From positions 327,501-391,500 of the forward strand of contig JASKMD010000031.1 in the NCBI GenBank assembly GCA_030144725.1: a DNA stretch of 64,000 nt, given 5' to 3'. The translations under genes and the position numbers were made by a program. This document shows, piece by piece, positions 46,501 through 58,896 of this stretch. Source of the stretch: Haematococcus lacustris. Its lineage: Eukaryota > Chlorophyta > Chlorophyceae > Chlamydomonadales > Haematococcaceae. Position 1 is the first letter of the stretch; every line of letters starts with the position of its first letter. Under the pieces are notes generated by a model. It saw only the letters and a list, made by a program, of their open reading frames with translations. It ran no database searches and was not told where the DNA came from.

Positions 46501-49500
46501 CAGTGCCAGCCACTGCCGCCACCAGGTCCTGCAGCTGCTGTAGCTCGTGCTGCAGACCCTTGTGTGCTGAGCTGCCTGCCTGCACCGCGGACTGCACCTG
46601 CTCCAGCATTCGACACAGCTCATCCTGGCTCTGTGCCACACCACCCACTGTGTCCTGCAGCTTTGCCAACTGCAGCTGCTGTGCTGCCTGGTCCGTGCTG
46701 GCTGCCTTGACAGCCGTTGACAGCAGCCGTACCTCAGCTCTGCAGCTGGGAATGTCAAGCTCTTCCAATGTCCCACTCACAGCCTGCAGCTGCTGGCTGA
46801 CGTCCTGCTTCAAAGCCTGGCCGGCGTCCTGCAAATCCTCAACAGTCCTCTGCAGCTCCTGGACCTGGACCTGCAGCTTGCCTTGCACTGCCACCACTGC
46901 CTCAACGTCTGAAGACAAGCTGGGCGCCTGCCTCAACTCAGCCACCTGCTCCTCAAGCTCAGCCACCTGCTGCTGCAGGTCAGCAAGCTGCGCTGCTGAA
47001 GCCAGCCCCTCCACCTGCTGCAGTACCGCTGCATGCTGCTCAGCAGCTGCCTGCACCAAGGGTGCAAGCTCTCCTAGCTGCACCACTGCAGCATCCAGCT
47101 GCCCCTGCCGTTCTGCCTGCGCTCTGTGCACCTCTTCCAGCCCATCCAGCCGCTCTCCCACTCCACCCAGTCCAGCCACCGTCTCTGCCTTCGCCTGCAA
47201 AAGTGACGAACTGAGGCCCTGCACTTGTGCCTGCGTGTGCTGCACCTGGCCCTGCAGCGCCGCCTGCTGTAGCTGCAGGGCCTGCAGGAGGTTGCCTGCT
47301 GACGCTGAGCTGGAGGTCAGCTCCTCCAGCGCAGGCTGCACCAAGTCCAGGACACCCTTGTGCAGTGAACCAGCCTGACCAGCGGCCTCCTCCACTGCAG
47401 CTGACAACAGCTGCACCTGGGCAGCTACTGCCTGCAGCTCAGATCGAAGAGCAGGGGGTTCCTCTGCCTGCACGTCCCCAGCCCCGGCTGATTGTGAACC
47501 AGGCCCAGCTGCACAGCCCCGGCCTGCCTGATTGCCCACCATGGAGTCTTGGTGGTGCAGCACTTGCTGGGGTCGCCCAACCTGTGTGCACTGCTGCTCT
47601 GCCTCCTGCTGCTCCTCTCCTGCTGCTGCCACTGGGGCAGGTGCAGCAGGAGGAGGAGCACGGAACAGCATACGCTTGGGTCGCACCTCTGCTGCTGCAT
47701 CCGCCACCTGCAACGACCCCACCCCATCTACGTCCCCATCCCTGCCTGGAAGGCCCTGAGCAGGCTGCTGCTGCTGATGCTCCAGGGTGGCCAGGCGCAG
47801 CTGGAGCGCGTCAGCTTGCTTCTGCATCGCAGCCAGGCCCGGCTTGACGTTGTCTTCCAGGTCCACCCAGGCCTCGCGGGACATCTCCTCAGCCACGCTC
47901 AACCGGGCTTCACGGGCATCGCGATCGAAGCTGGAGGTGTGGGACGATGGGGCAGCGGGGAGGGCTCAGGCAAGCGCCCGACAGCAAACATGTAGCAAGT
48001 GTGAAGTCAGAGGTGGAGGAGGGCATGGGCATCGTTGGCAGCAGCAAGGGGTGGACTGTGCGCCTGCTACCAGCTGGGGTGTGGTGCATACGCTGGCAAT
48101 GACCCTCTGGCTGTAAACCTGCAGCAGGCGCTGCAAAGTTGAAAAGGCATTGGGGCAGCTGGACACCACCCACCTGTTCCCAATAGCAGCTTGCACCTTT
48201 CGCTCCAGTTGGTCGACCCGGGCCTGGAGCAGGGCCTTGGCCATCCCTAACTCCTTCTGGTGCTCCATCAGGGACTTCAACTGGCTGTCACGTGTCTGAC
48301 AAGGGCAACCACAGCAGTCTGGCGGTGAGCCTCAAACCTTTACTTACTACGATGTGCAGCTAGACAAGCAGAGGTGCCAAACATAACATCACAAAGCGGT
48401 GAATGCGGTGCTGCTGCTGCTGTGACCAAGGCAGTCACCAGTATTGTGCACACGTGTGCATTTGAGGTGCAATCCCAACCATCTTACCTTCCCTGGCACA
48501 CTGGCCTTGCTGCAGCTGCCTTGAGCTTCCTCCTGCCCAGCAGAGCCCATTGGCCAGTGAGGCTGTGCAGCACCCCTGCACACCATCTCCATGAGGATGA
48601 GTCATACCATCAGCAAGCAACCTGGCGGCTTCTACAGCCGCTCCGGCTCACTAGGTGCCAGCTGCTGTGCCACTACTGTTGCATGCGATGTCTTATAACG
48701 GCAACAAGAGGTTTTGGAGAGGCGTGGAACTTGCTGCCACGGGGTAGAGGTCTCACCTGGAGCAGTCGGAGTCGCTGGGGCCAGGCTCGTATCCCCTGAT
48801 GGATGTGGCGCCAGCCAGTAAGCGCTCACCACCAGCACCTGCCTTGGGCTGCCTGCCCGGGGCCGGGCTGACAGGGGCGTCTGGCAGCCCTAGTAGGACA
48901 GCCATACCGGGTGGCAGGCTAGGGCGTGGGCTCACTGCAGGTGGAGGGGTGCTGGCTTCAGAGGTAGGGCTGGCTGCGCGCTGTGACACCTCGCCTAGAC
49001 CGTGCCTGTCAGCCGCTGCCGGCTGGCTGGGTCCCATGGAGGCCTGCTTGGAGGTGATGCCTGCGGTGCATCAAGGCCAAGCAGCTACACCAGGCTGAGG
49101 GATATGGCAGCTACAAACCTCATAGCTCACTATGCCTGGCTTGCCACACTCCTTCTGCATCCCTGCTGTGACCTCAGTGCGCCACAGCCTACCCAAACTC
49201 AAGTAGCCAGCTCCCAGTGGCTGCTTAGGAACAAAGCAGGGTGGGCTTGCACTGGTGAGGCGAAATGATGTGCTCTATATCTAGACTGTCCAGACAACGC
49301 GCTTGCCTGGGCTGTTGCCAAACGTGACGCGCCGGGGCGAACTGTCGAGGTGCTGGCGTGCTTCTAGGGCTTGCAGCCTTGCCTCCAAAGCTGCCATGGC
49401 AGAGTCCTGGGCCTGGGCAGCACAAGGAGCATCAGGTCAGGTTGGGTAGGCGTCCAGCGCTGCTGCCTTGCATGACGCTAGCTGCGCACCCGTGCTGTCA

Positions 49501-52500
49501 CAAGGTCCAGCTTGGACTGCAAGGAATCCAAGGAGGCCAGGCGTTCCTCCATGGCCTGCTCCATGCACAGTGTGGCACACGAGTACCATCACAGGCCAAT
49601 CGCCACTTGCGCAAATGACTTTGTATAACTAAAAATGCAGCAGCAGGGGTGCTTGTCATGGTCTTAGGGCGTCGCTGACGTAGTGCGTGTTTAGGCCTAC
49701 CAGGCTTGGACTGGTCAACCATGGGTCAGCACACAACAATCTCTAGCGAAGTCGTGCACAAGCAAGGTTCACATGTATTAATGATAACAGGGGAGGAGGA
49801 CGAGGAAAGTGGTGTGCAGTGTGGTACCTTGAAACGCTGCTCACTAGCGGTCAACGAGTGGTCAGATGAGGGGGCTGTCCCTGCCTGCTGCAGTTCCCGG
49901 GTTTTGCTGGCTAGCACCGCGGTGCCCAGGCCGTCCACCCGTGTCTCCACCTCAGCCATCCTGGCCAAGGCTGCCTGCAGCTGTGCCTCCAGCTCCTCCT
50001 GGCGCCGCCGCCCTGCCTTCCATGCTTCAGCGTCCGCCTCAGCCTTTTGCACGGCGGATGTCAAAGCCAGCAGCAGACGCTGCTGCTCCTCCTGCTCCTT
50101 GCTGGCACGGGCTTGGCGAGATTCCACTGATGCCAATCGTGCATCAAGGGAGGAAACAGACTGAGCACTGGCGGCAGAGCCTGCATGGATGCACACCGCA
50201 AGACAGGATGGGTTGTTGTGCCGTGCAGCAGATCTCGGATGAGGCCCGAATGAACATGGAAACAATTGCATATGAAAGTGACAAAGGGATAGGGGATTCT
50301 TTGCTTACTTGTCAATGTTTGCTACAGCCTGGATTGCCAAGGTGCGTTCAGCAGCAGTTGGGACAGGCAGGGTGGCCTGGACATTCACCTGAGTTGCAAA
50401 AGGCTTGCAGGCTCTCCACATCAGCAACCAGCCTGCACACACGCTCCCAGTGCTGCTGGCTAGCTTGTGCCTGCTGTGCCACCTCATCTGCCGTCTGCAG
50501 CAAGCACAACAAGCAGGTACCAGTGTCAGGAACGAAAGAGAGGAAGAAAGACTATGCCTTCACTGGCGAGTGTGTATGAAGGGAAGAGGATAGCGTGTGT
50601 CAGAGCTCAGTGTCAGTGTGGATGGTCAGAGTCAGTGTCACAGTCAGTGTCAGGGTCAGTGGGCTTGTAGCAGCCAAGATGCAACGCGTAAGTGCTGGCT
50701 GGGCACACAGTGCCCCATACATCTTGGTGTGCAGACTGGAGGTGTGCAGGCCGCATGGTGCAGAGTGGATGGCGCAATGGAAACATGGCTTGACATAAGG
50801 GCTGGGACCCACACCTTGCCACATCGCTTGTCAACTATTGACAGCTGGCCTTGTAAGTCAACAGTGGCACGCTCCGCAGCGTCTGCCTTGCTAAGGCCTA
50901 GCAGTATCAAGGGATCCGTAGAAGGTTCTGCAAGCACAGCTAGAAAGAAGCTTGCTGCAACATTCGTTGCCATGCAGACTGGCCAGGCAGCACATTTGAC
51001 TTAGTGAAGCAGCCAGCATGCGCAAGCCCAGCGCTTGGGGTGTTATTGATGGTTTGGCGTGAGGGCTGGTCTGACCATTGCACAACTATGTTTTGTGTGA
51101 CTGATGCCATGAAGAGGAGCGAGGGCAGTAGTGTTGTGCCAGTTGTGATAAGGCACCTGAAGAGGAGCAAGGACTGTAGTGTTGTGCCAGTTGCAACAAG
51201 GCACCTGAGCTTTAAGGACAGACCCACTGGAGGCCTGGTTGAACAAGAGCCTTGGCCTTAGGAATGCAACGTAGTCAGGGCAGCAGCGACTCACTGGGGG
51301 GTGGTGGTGATGGTGGTGGTGGCAATGGCAGCTGTGGAGGTGGGAGCGCCTCTGCCTCGCCAGGAGGCTGCACCTGCTGCTGGCCTGTCAGTGACAGCCC
51401 AATCTGCTTCTCAATGCGCTCGCTCAGCTCATCCATCTTTGAGTCAAGCACACGCACCAGGTCCTCGCCTGTGACATGACCGGCTCCAGCAGCAGGGAGG
51501 GCAGCGGGGTCTGCGTGCACCACAGCCCACGCTGCAGCTTGGCAAGAAGAGCCATCAACTCCAGAGGGGTGGCTGTACAGCCCACGCTGCAGCTTGGCAT
51601 GAAGAGCCATCAACTCCAGAGGGGTGGCTGTGCAAACCAGGGGTAGCATCCCAGGTTGAATGACTCGAAACTGCCCATTTCCTCCCAGCCTTGGATGCCC
51701 AGGTCAGGTCCGTGCTACTCTGCAAGCCTCCTGGATCCTTGCCAGCACTGGCAGGACACAAACAGCGTAGCCATACCCACCTGCTATGTATGCAAGGGCG
51801 ACTCGCCGCGACGGTGAGTAAGGTGGCCTGCGGTTCCGCTGAACAGGGGAGGCAAGGAGGGACCCCAGCCCGCCCACTGCAAAGCTGTGGCTTCGATCCA
51901 GAGCAGAGTGGGCTGTGAGGGCTTCAGCTGCAGCGGCTGGACCTCTGTCATACCGGTGGCGGCGCGTGACAGACTCTGCTCGATTTGGGAGATGCTTGGG
52001 AGGTGGGGAGGCGTCATGCACTGCAGCTGAAGCGTCAGTGCTCAATCGCTTGGCTGCAGCGACTTCCACACGCAGGTCAGCCAGCGAGCCCTGCAAGGCA
52101 TGCAATAAAAGGTATTAAGGTGCAGCAAGCATGCAAAGCCAGCCCCAGAGATGTTTGGTAGTGCCTTCCTCAACTCTAATGACAAACAGACTCCTGTCCC
52201 AATATTTGTGGTGCTGCCAATCATGGAAGAATCCCCACGTGGCCAGTCTCCCAGCCATTGCAGCGTGCATTGCTGGCTTCAGAGGTTACATGTGGGAAAC
52301 CACACATGCAGCATCTCACGGAAGCACGTGTGGACCCCCTTCCAGGCTGCAGGCACAGCTGACCCCCACTGTGAGAGACACACCTGGACAGCTGCCAGCA
52401 GGTTGCCCAGCTCAGACTTCTGTAAACTGAGGGTATCTGGGTGCCCATGGACACGCTGTGCAAGCATGTCGGCTTGCATCCGGTGAGCCAGGGCCTCCTG

Positions 52501-52890
52501 AAGCATAGTGGAACAACCACACCAGTGCCCAGGTGGTAGGGAGCCAAACACCACTGCCCACAGCCACACAGGGTGCAGTTGCCTGCCCTTCGACCTATTT
52601 GGGGGCACAAGTCCAACACCATATGCTACCAGAAGGCGAGTGTTCACATGTGCATGCAACACTGTATATGCTGGCTTTGCATTGTGATATTGTTGAGCCC
52701 CCACCCTCTGCAGGCCGGCAATGTCAAGCAACCGTGGGTTTTCCAGCTGCTTTAGGCTTCGCAAGTTCCTGTCGACGCTGCCTGTCAATTTGGACAGGTT
52801 GTGGCGCCAGCTTTGCGGCTCGTTCTTCAACCAACCCGCATCGTCCGAGTATTGCTGGCTCTGGCTTAAATGGTACTTAGGGTGCGACAT
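40537..52890 (-). CDS. Large multi-exon coiled-coil protein, function unknown
   Basis: Not recognised. Minus-strand exons that join in phase: 52890-52705 (MSHPKYHLSQSQQYSDDAGW, HNLSKLTGSVDRNLRSLKQL), 52497-52384, 52090-51781, about 51640-51295 (SKMDELSERIEKQIGL), about 50926-50815, about 50490-50400, about 50180-49826 (heptad-rich), 49560-49280 in two parts, about 49060-48760, 48295-48175, about 47930-44963, 44631-43378, 42816-42663 and 41927-40537. The 3 kb exon is almost entirely Gln/Ala/Leu heptads (over 600 residues of coiled coil). The tail is acidic and Ser/Pro-rich with poly-Asp runs (DVDDDDDDDELPMF) and ends GEAGRRE and stop. Total is roughly 2,500 residues. Such architecture suits a centriole, basal body, cilium or Golgi tether protein; that is inference. 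A 55-base tandem duplication at 51523-51632 affects one acceptor. Confidence 0.75.
51523..51632 (-). repeat. 55-base tandem duplication over an exon start
   Basis: Two copies begin CAGCCCACGCTGCAGCTTGG at 51523 and 51578 and differ at about three positions. Read on the minus strand, each copy is preceded by a ...ACAG acceptor, so the 3' splice site is duplicated. Confidence 0.85.
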
Positions 52891-55358
52891 CCTGAGCGAA
52901 AATGCGAGTCGAACTACAGAGCTACATATGCTGCGGCAAGTCTAACCTAAGCCCCACCATGAAAACTAAGCACGGTCAAGTCAATCTTTGACGCAACCGT
53001 GCAAACCAACAACTGTTATGGGCCACTCCAACCATTATTGTTAGTGCGTTAAGAGCATATATTTACCTCCAGTTGACCCTGTCCAAGTGCTTAGGCTGAC
53101 CCACTCAACACGCGTATGTTGTAGCAAGTTGTGCAATGCGTCCCAGGTATGCTCGAAGGTTGGCAGCCCCCTCGTCCCTCACTGGGCCTCCATTCAAGCC
53201 GGACCAGTAGTGGCCACTAGCAGCCACTAGCGGGAATACTAGTGATTCATGAAATGATGATCATCCCACCATGGCCCATGCCGCTCTCTGCAGCCGTGCT
53301 GCTCAGTGGCCTTGCTGCACTGTGTTTAGCGGCTGCACGGGTCCAGGCAGTGCAGCCTGTGCAGTAGCCACTGTTGCCGCTGTGAGGGTGCAGTCAGGGG
53401 GCCGTGAGCCCTGACTGGCTTCTGGGCGTCTAGGTGTGCAGCATCAACCCACATCAGCTGCCAGCTCCTGTGTAGATCAGCTACAACACCAGCTCATAGC
53501 CTGATGGGGGTCTGCCATGCATCTAGACCCACATGGCATTGGCCGCCCATGTCATCCCCCTCACCTGCTTCCCGTCACCATCATACGCCTTCATATCACA
53601 CGCCCACACGAGAACGCTCTGCTGTAAATACAACAAACGTGCATGTACTACAGTTGGCTGGCTGGGCTGCCCACTAGCTGCTGCTGCACTGTGTTTGGGA
53701 GCAGCTGGACGCAGGCTCTCTTTGGGTTGCGCAGTATGCCCTTTGGTAAGGGATGGTCTTGGACATCACTATCACGGGACCCAAAGACGCTACCATACAG
53801 CCGTCGTACTGCCGGAACCACTAGTTGGCTCAGCATGGCCTGAGGCTCTCCTCCCCCATGATCCAGGGCCTGGCCCGTTCAGTGGGGAGGGCTAGGGAAG
53901 TGGGGCGGGGTGGGTGAAGTGCACACTGAATGCCTCACCGGCCGTATAAACCCACCTTAGAAAGCCGGCCTAGGGGCACTTAAGGGTGTCGGGGCAGCTG
54001 GCACCCAGCTCCTTCTATAGGTGCTTATGCACTCCTTAGAGGGCGATGGCATCAACAATCGTGTGGCGGCGCTGGGACTGCCCCAGGGGGTCAGGGTATG
54101 GAGTTCAGGGAGGGCCCTTGGGTTGCGCTGACCTGCCTTGGTAGCCGCCTTCCACACAGTCTGCCATCACTTTTCATGATCTATCTTTACTGGCTTGTAC
54201 ATGCAAAGTGGCGCAGCAGGGGCAGCTCCCGTGCTAACCGGGCTCCCTTGGCCCCTCAATGGCAACGGCGCACTCGTCGCCCGCGGCCCCAAGGTGTTGC
54301 TGCCGTAGAGCTCTCTAGCAAGGTAAATCTCACCACCCTCTTCCTCCCCCACCCGACTTCTTCTTCTGAGCTTCTGAGCGTCATAGCTGATGGCTGACAC
54401 GCTTGGCCTGCAACCAACACCTCAATTGGTGCCAGCGTAATGGTGCAGGGCACAGCAGGGGCAGGGCACAGCAAGGGCTGCTCAGCTAGTGCGGCCAGGT
54501 AGCAGGTAGCTGGCTGCCACCCTGAAAGCTTCAGAGCTGCGGCATGTGTCAGCTGCGTGGGTTGCAAGGGCTGTTGTCCAGGGCTTTTGGGAAACTGGAA
54601 TCAAATATCACCATAGCTTTTGTAACAAACCTAATGCATTAGGTTTGCAGTCGCTCTTTGCACTAGGCGAGGCCGATACGTGGTCTGTGGCTTAAGGCTC
54701 TACTCCAAAGTCCGCATAATGTAGCGACAGGTAAAGGAGCAAAACAGGGGTATGGATTCAAATCCCAGCGCATGATTTGCTTTGTTCTGTTATTGACCAT
54801 TCCTGGCGCTTAATCATTGCTAGGGAGTAGGCATTCAACCATCACGCATAGTGCTTGTAACGTTGGCTGGATACGTGCCGTTGGCGCATGAAATGCAGAA
54901 AGCTGCAAAGAGAGCAGTTGCTGCTCATTTCTGAGGCCAGGGCCATGGCTCAGCATCTGCAAGATAGCATCTGAAAGTTTTTGAGAATTTAAGTGCTCAA
55001 TCCTCGGCTCAAGTCGTCCTAGTATCCCAACAACAGTGGGGTGCGAAACTGCGCCCAATTCACCATTAAAACACTACTAGCTCATCAGTAACACATCAGT
55101 TGCCCCACATCTGCAGCATCACAAGTACCTCAATTAGTACGCAAAGAAACACCACAGTGCCCAGCTGCCTCTACATATTCTCTAAGCTGTCTTAGCAGCC
55201 TTTTAGGCAGTATAAGCATCGTTGCCCGTCTAACAAACTACTGTAGGCCGCTGGATGTCTCATCGCAAACATGATTTGTCCATGCGACCCACTTCAATGT
55301 CCTGCCCGCTGTCTGTTCCATCGCAATTACTTAACAGCGTGTGAGGCCGCCATCGATC
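52891..55358. other. Long intergenic region
   Basis: 2.5 kb between the start of the coiled-coil gene and SDF2. It holds dispersed repeat copy B (53160-53242). Around 53640-53880 there is a short frame (GAAGRRLSLGCAVCPLV) that I cannot assign. No RNA gene is supported. Confidence 0.4.
53160..53242 (-). repeat. Dispersed repeat copy B (inverted relative to A)
   Basis: Reverse complement of copy A at 39829-39912 with a few substitutions and one single-base gap. It lies just upstream of the coiled-coil gene's first exon, while copy A lies downstream of its stop. Confidence 0.8.
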
Positions 55359-57675
55359 ATGGGTCCCTCAGCAGCATCGCTCCTCATCTGTCTTTCATTT
55401 GTTCTTATCACGCTTGCGGCATCAACAGGCAGTTTGCCGGTGAGTTCGGGGAGCCGTTGCGTATCTTGATCCACACCTTCCAGAAAACTCGGCAAACACT
55501 GCCGTGACAGCTGGTTGCCACAGGTGACCTGCGGCTCAACTGTGAAGCTGATGCATGTGGCCACCGGGTTCAGGCTACATTCGCATGAGGTGTGAGCCAT
55601 CTGCTTGGGGCCCAGTCACGGATCCCCTCCGGCTAGAGCCCTGCTTTGTGCCTATGCCTGTAGCTGTGGGATGAAAGCAGGGTTATGGCAGATCAATACG
55701 GAGGCTGTAGCCAACATGAGCTATTCGTTCTTGCTCGCTCAGGTCGCATACAGCAGAGGCAGCCAGCAGCAGTCCGTCACAGCCTATCCAACCGCGGACG
55801 ATGGCAACTCGTTGTGGAGCATCACAGGCACCTTGGTGAGTGGCAAGGGAGTTGTGCAGTCCAAGTGCAAGCCTCTTTTGCAAATGTTTGAGCATGGTTG
55901 CCTCACACTGCAGGACACCCCGTGCTTGCCTGGGAGCAGCATCAAGAAAGGTGAGCCGCAGCACCAGTGGTGCAGCAGCGCACCTCACAGTCCTAAAGGT
56001 GCTGCGGACCTGCAGCAGCAACATGAGGAGGGGCTGCCATAGTGAAATGTGGTGAACAGCAGTGCTACAGGCCAGGGCCAATGTGCTAGAGCTACAGCGT
56101 TGCAAGGCATTGCTGCCTGTCTTGCCCACAGCTGCATGCCACCCCTATTATCCCTCCACCCTGATCCCAGCCAACACAAGGGCTAGCCAGCAACCCGGTT
56201 AGCCAGTCAAATCAGTTTAGCCAGCTAATGTCAGGCTAATGTCAGGCTGACAGGGGGTAAAGAGCTCGCAGGTGCTAGGCCTGCTAGGTGCCAACCTTGC
56301 ACATGCTAGCTTTGAACCCATGCATCTGCAACACCACAAACATCAAGTCCCCTCATCCCAGAGCGTCTCAGCTGCCTGCCGTGCTTCCACAGGCTCCAAG
56401 CTGAGGCTGCAGCATGTGGGCACACGCAAGTGGCTGCACAGCCACCACTTCCAATCACCGCTGTCAGCTCAGATGGAGGTGAGCTGTGACCACCGTGGGT
56501 GCTCCATGCGTGGCTGACAGCTAGCGGCCCAGCATACCTGGCCTGAACATGCATGCTGCACCCATCGTCAACACCACATCATAAATACCAGCACCTCCCT
56601 CAGCAGCCCAGCGTTTGTGGCACGGCTGGAGTGCTTCACGCTTTGAAGTTTGTTGGGTCTGAAGGGATGGTGTAAGGGAACATGTTATCATCCACACCAG
56701 TGTCATATCCATCATGTTTATCAGCAGTGATGCGGTGCGTCAGTGCAGCTGGCTCTAGCTGAAGCAGCAGTAGCGGACAGAAGCTATTTTAACGCCTGTG
56801 TCAAAAGAGGCTTTGCTGTGTTCAGGCCAGCACCCCTTCTCCTGCCCTTGTTCCTGTCCCTGCAGGTCAGTGCGTTTGGCAGCGACAATGAGTCAGACAC
56901 GGGGGATGTGTGGACCGTGGAGTGGGATGGCAAGCACAAGACCTGGAAGCAGGACATGAAGGTATGTCGCCAAATCTAGCACAATCGGACCACCTACTAC
57001 TAATGCATGACCCCCGTCACTGCATGCCTGCCCTACCACCAACATTGTGTGCTCAAAGTGCTACAATGACACAAGGCTGCTGTGCCACTGTATGGTGTAT
57101 GTACAATTCCTTGCTCCTAGGTTGTGAGTATGCGCACGCCTGCCACAGGCATCACAGTGTGCATGCCCATCGCCTGCTCCTCACAAGGAATGCCTCCCTG
57201 GCTCTTGTCAAGCACTTCGCTGGCCTGCCATGCCAAGGCATGTGCTTAGCTCTGAGAACGCCTGGGCCCCGATGCACATGTCATCAGATGCCTAACACCT
57301 TATTGGAAATGCCATGTGAAGTGAAGATGCCCCGCATCAACGTAGTAGCAACAAACGCACCACCACCACGGACCACCACCATTAGGATGCCAGCTGGGCT
57401 CGTCCCACGAGCTGGTCATTGTCGTGACATCAACAAGTAGCACATGCTGCCTGGTGCAGGTCATGCTCAAGCATCAAGACACTGGTGGTTACTTGTTCTC
57501 CCACCCACAGCGGTTTGGCAACCCTATTGCTGGCCAGCATGAGGTGTGCGGGGTGACTCGCAAAGACAAGCAGACAGAGTGGCAGGCGGCAGAGGGCGTG
57601 TACATGCCTCTCACGACCACCGGCTCCAAAACCTCCGCCTCTGACCCCGACGTAGCGCCTGAAAAGGAGTTTTGA
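55359..57675 (+). CDS. SDF2: SDF2-like ER protein with MIR domains
   Basis: SDF2 works in the ER lumen; in plants and animals it partners ERdj3-type and BiP chaperones in glycoprotein quality control. Seven exons join exactly in phase: 55359-55439, 55524-55589, 55743-55835, 55914-55950, 56393-56478, 56866-56961 and 57460-57675, giving 224 residues, the usual family length. Exon 1 is a signal peptide (MGPSAASLLICLSFVLITLA). Three MIR repeats follow: VTCGSTVKLMHVATGFRLHS, then SQQQSVTAYPTADDGNSLW; GSKLRLQHVGTRKWLHSHHF and DNESDTGDVWTVEWDG; then VMLKHQDTGGYLFSHPQRFG and QHEVCGVTRKDKQTEWQAAE ending in GVYMPL. The protein ends APEKEF, with no HDEL/KDEL signal, so retention probably depends on partners. 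One exon is only 37 bases. TGTAA at 58048 is a possible polyadenylation signal. Confidence 0.95.
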
Positions 57676-58002
57676 CCACTGTGCGGCACGTGATACTACA
57701 ACATCAAGCTCTTACGCTAACACTGTGACCAACCCGCTCAACAGTTGTTGAACTCATGTTCACCATGTACGTTGCTAAGCAGAGAGAGGTAGGCTCCGTG
57801 CCACATGGCTTCCAGGAACATTGCTGGACACGCAGCCCTTAGACACTTATGGCACCCTGCATATCGAGAAAGCACGGGCTCGGCGTCAAGACCTTGCTAG
57901 GCACATGTCTCAGAGTCGGTATGCTGCTCTATTGTTGGTATTCAACTGTTTCAATGTTCCTCCTCGGGGTGTCGATGCTTACACCGCTTAAGCCGTCAGC
58001 CG
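57676..58002. other. SDF2 3' region
   Basis: No feature seen apart from probable 3' UTR of SDF2 before the retroelement fragment. Confidence 0.4.
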
Positions 58003-58861
58003 TCAGGCTGTTTGGCCGCCCTCCCCCTTCAGGGGTTCGGGACTTTCTGTAACGCACTTCACAGCAAGGTGCACAAACAAAGGTGCACATGGGCTCAACA
58101 TGAAGTCATGCAAGCTCTCATTACTGTCCTGGAAAGTCAAGGCAAACTCCGCCTGCTGCCTGATGGAGCTCGTGGCAGTGCACTCAAAGATGAAATGCAT
58201 GGCGTCATCTACTACCCCCTCTGTGTATCTAGTGCATGTGCGATCAATGAAAGTTACCCCCTCAAACCGAGCCTTCTCCACCCCCAAACCGCTGTTGCCT
58301 AACCTGAACCTAGTCAAGCTCGTGCGAACTTCTGTAGAGAGTTGTCTGTTCAATAGGTGTAGTGCCATGTGATTGATGCCCATGCCGTCCCCATGCTTGA
58401 ACCATGCAGCATACGAGCATCTCTTCCAATGCACCGTCTCAGGCAGTCTAGGGTCTCCTTCAAACCCAACCCAACGCATCCCCCATCTCTCGAGCCACTT
58501 GACTTCCATAGCCTCGGTGCCTAGGACCATGTCCGGGCTCAAGGTGAACTCACCCCCCATCAGCTCTCTGGCGGTAAGTTGGAACTGAGCACTCCAGCTG
58601 GCCTGACACCTCCTGCCTAACTCCACATCTGCCTTAATGACCCTCATTAGCAGGTCGCTGTGGGATAGTTTGGCAGTGTTCCAGAACTTGCACGCAACCC
58701 TAAGCCAGTAAAGCTGGAGGGGCAGCTGCCCCAATTTATGCAGCACCATCAGGCCTGACACTGAGCTACGTACCATGGCAACAAACCTGAGAAACTTGAG
58801 CATGCGTGTTTGCACTGGGTTGGAGAGTTGCATACCGTGCGCAAGGAAGGCAGTGCCCCAT
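58003..58861 (-). pseudogene. 5'-truncated non-LTR retrotransposon, C-terminal end of the RT polyprotein
   Basis: Minus-strand frame reading WGTAFLAHGMQLSNPVQTRM, then a helical region, RFRLGNSGLGVEKARFEGVT and DRTCTRYTEGVVDDAMHFIF, then ECTATSSIRQQ and a stop at 58003. C-R-x-C-like and H-x3-C pairs (DRTCTRY, MHFIFEC) resemble the zinc region after the reverse transcriptase domain of LINE-type elements. A TAG precedes WGTAF, where homology seems to stop, so the copy is 5' truncated as expected for target-primed reverse transcription. No reverse transcriptase YxDD motif is present. Family assignment is moderate. Confidence 0.6.
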
Positions 58862-58896
58862 ACCTAGCTGCCAAACAGCCATACCTAGCTGCCAAA
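58858..58896. repeat. 21-base direct repeat
   Basis: CCATACCTAGCTGCCAAA occurs at 58858-58875 and 58879-58896, at the 5' truncation point of the LINE-type fragment. Confidence 0.85.

Noticed and set aside
46164..47378. 404-codon plus-strand frame opposite the coiled-coil exon
   Set aside because: Cys/Ser/Ala-rich shadow of the heptad-coding minus-strand exon.
54680..54775. Possible tRNA with GGATTCAAATCCC
   Set aside because: The T-arm-like motif has no matching acceptor stem, D arm or anticodon arm that I can fold.
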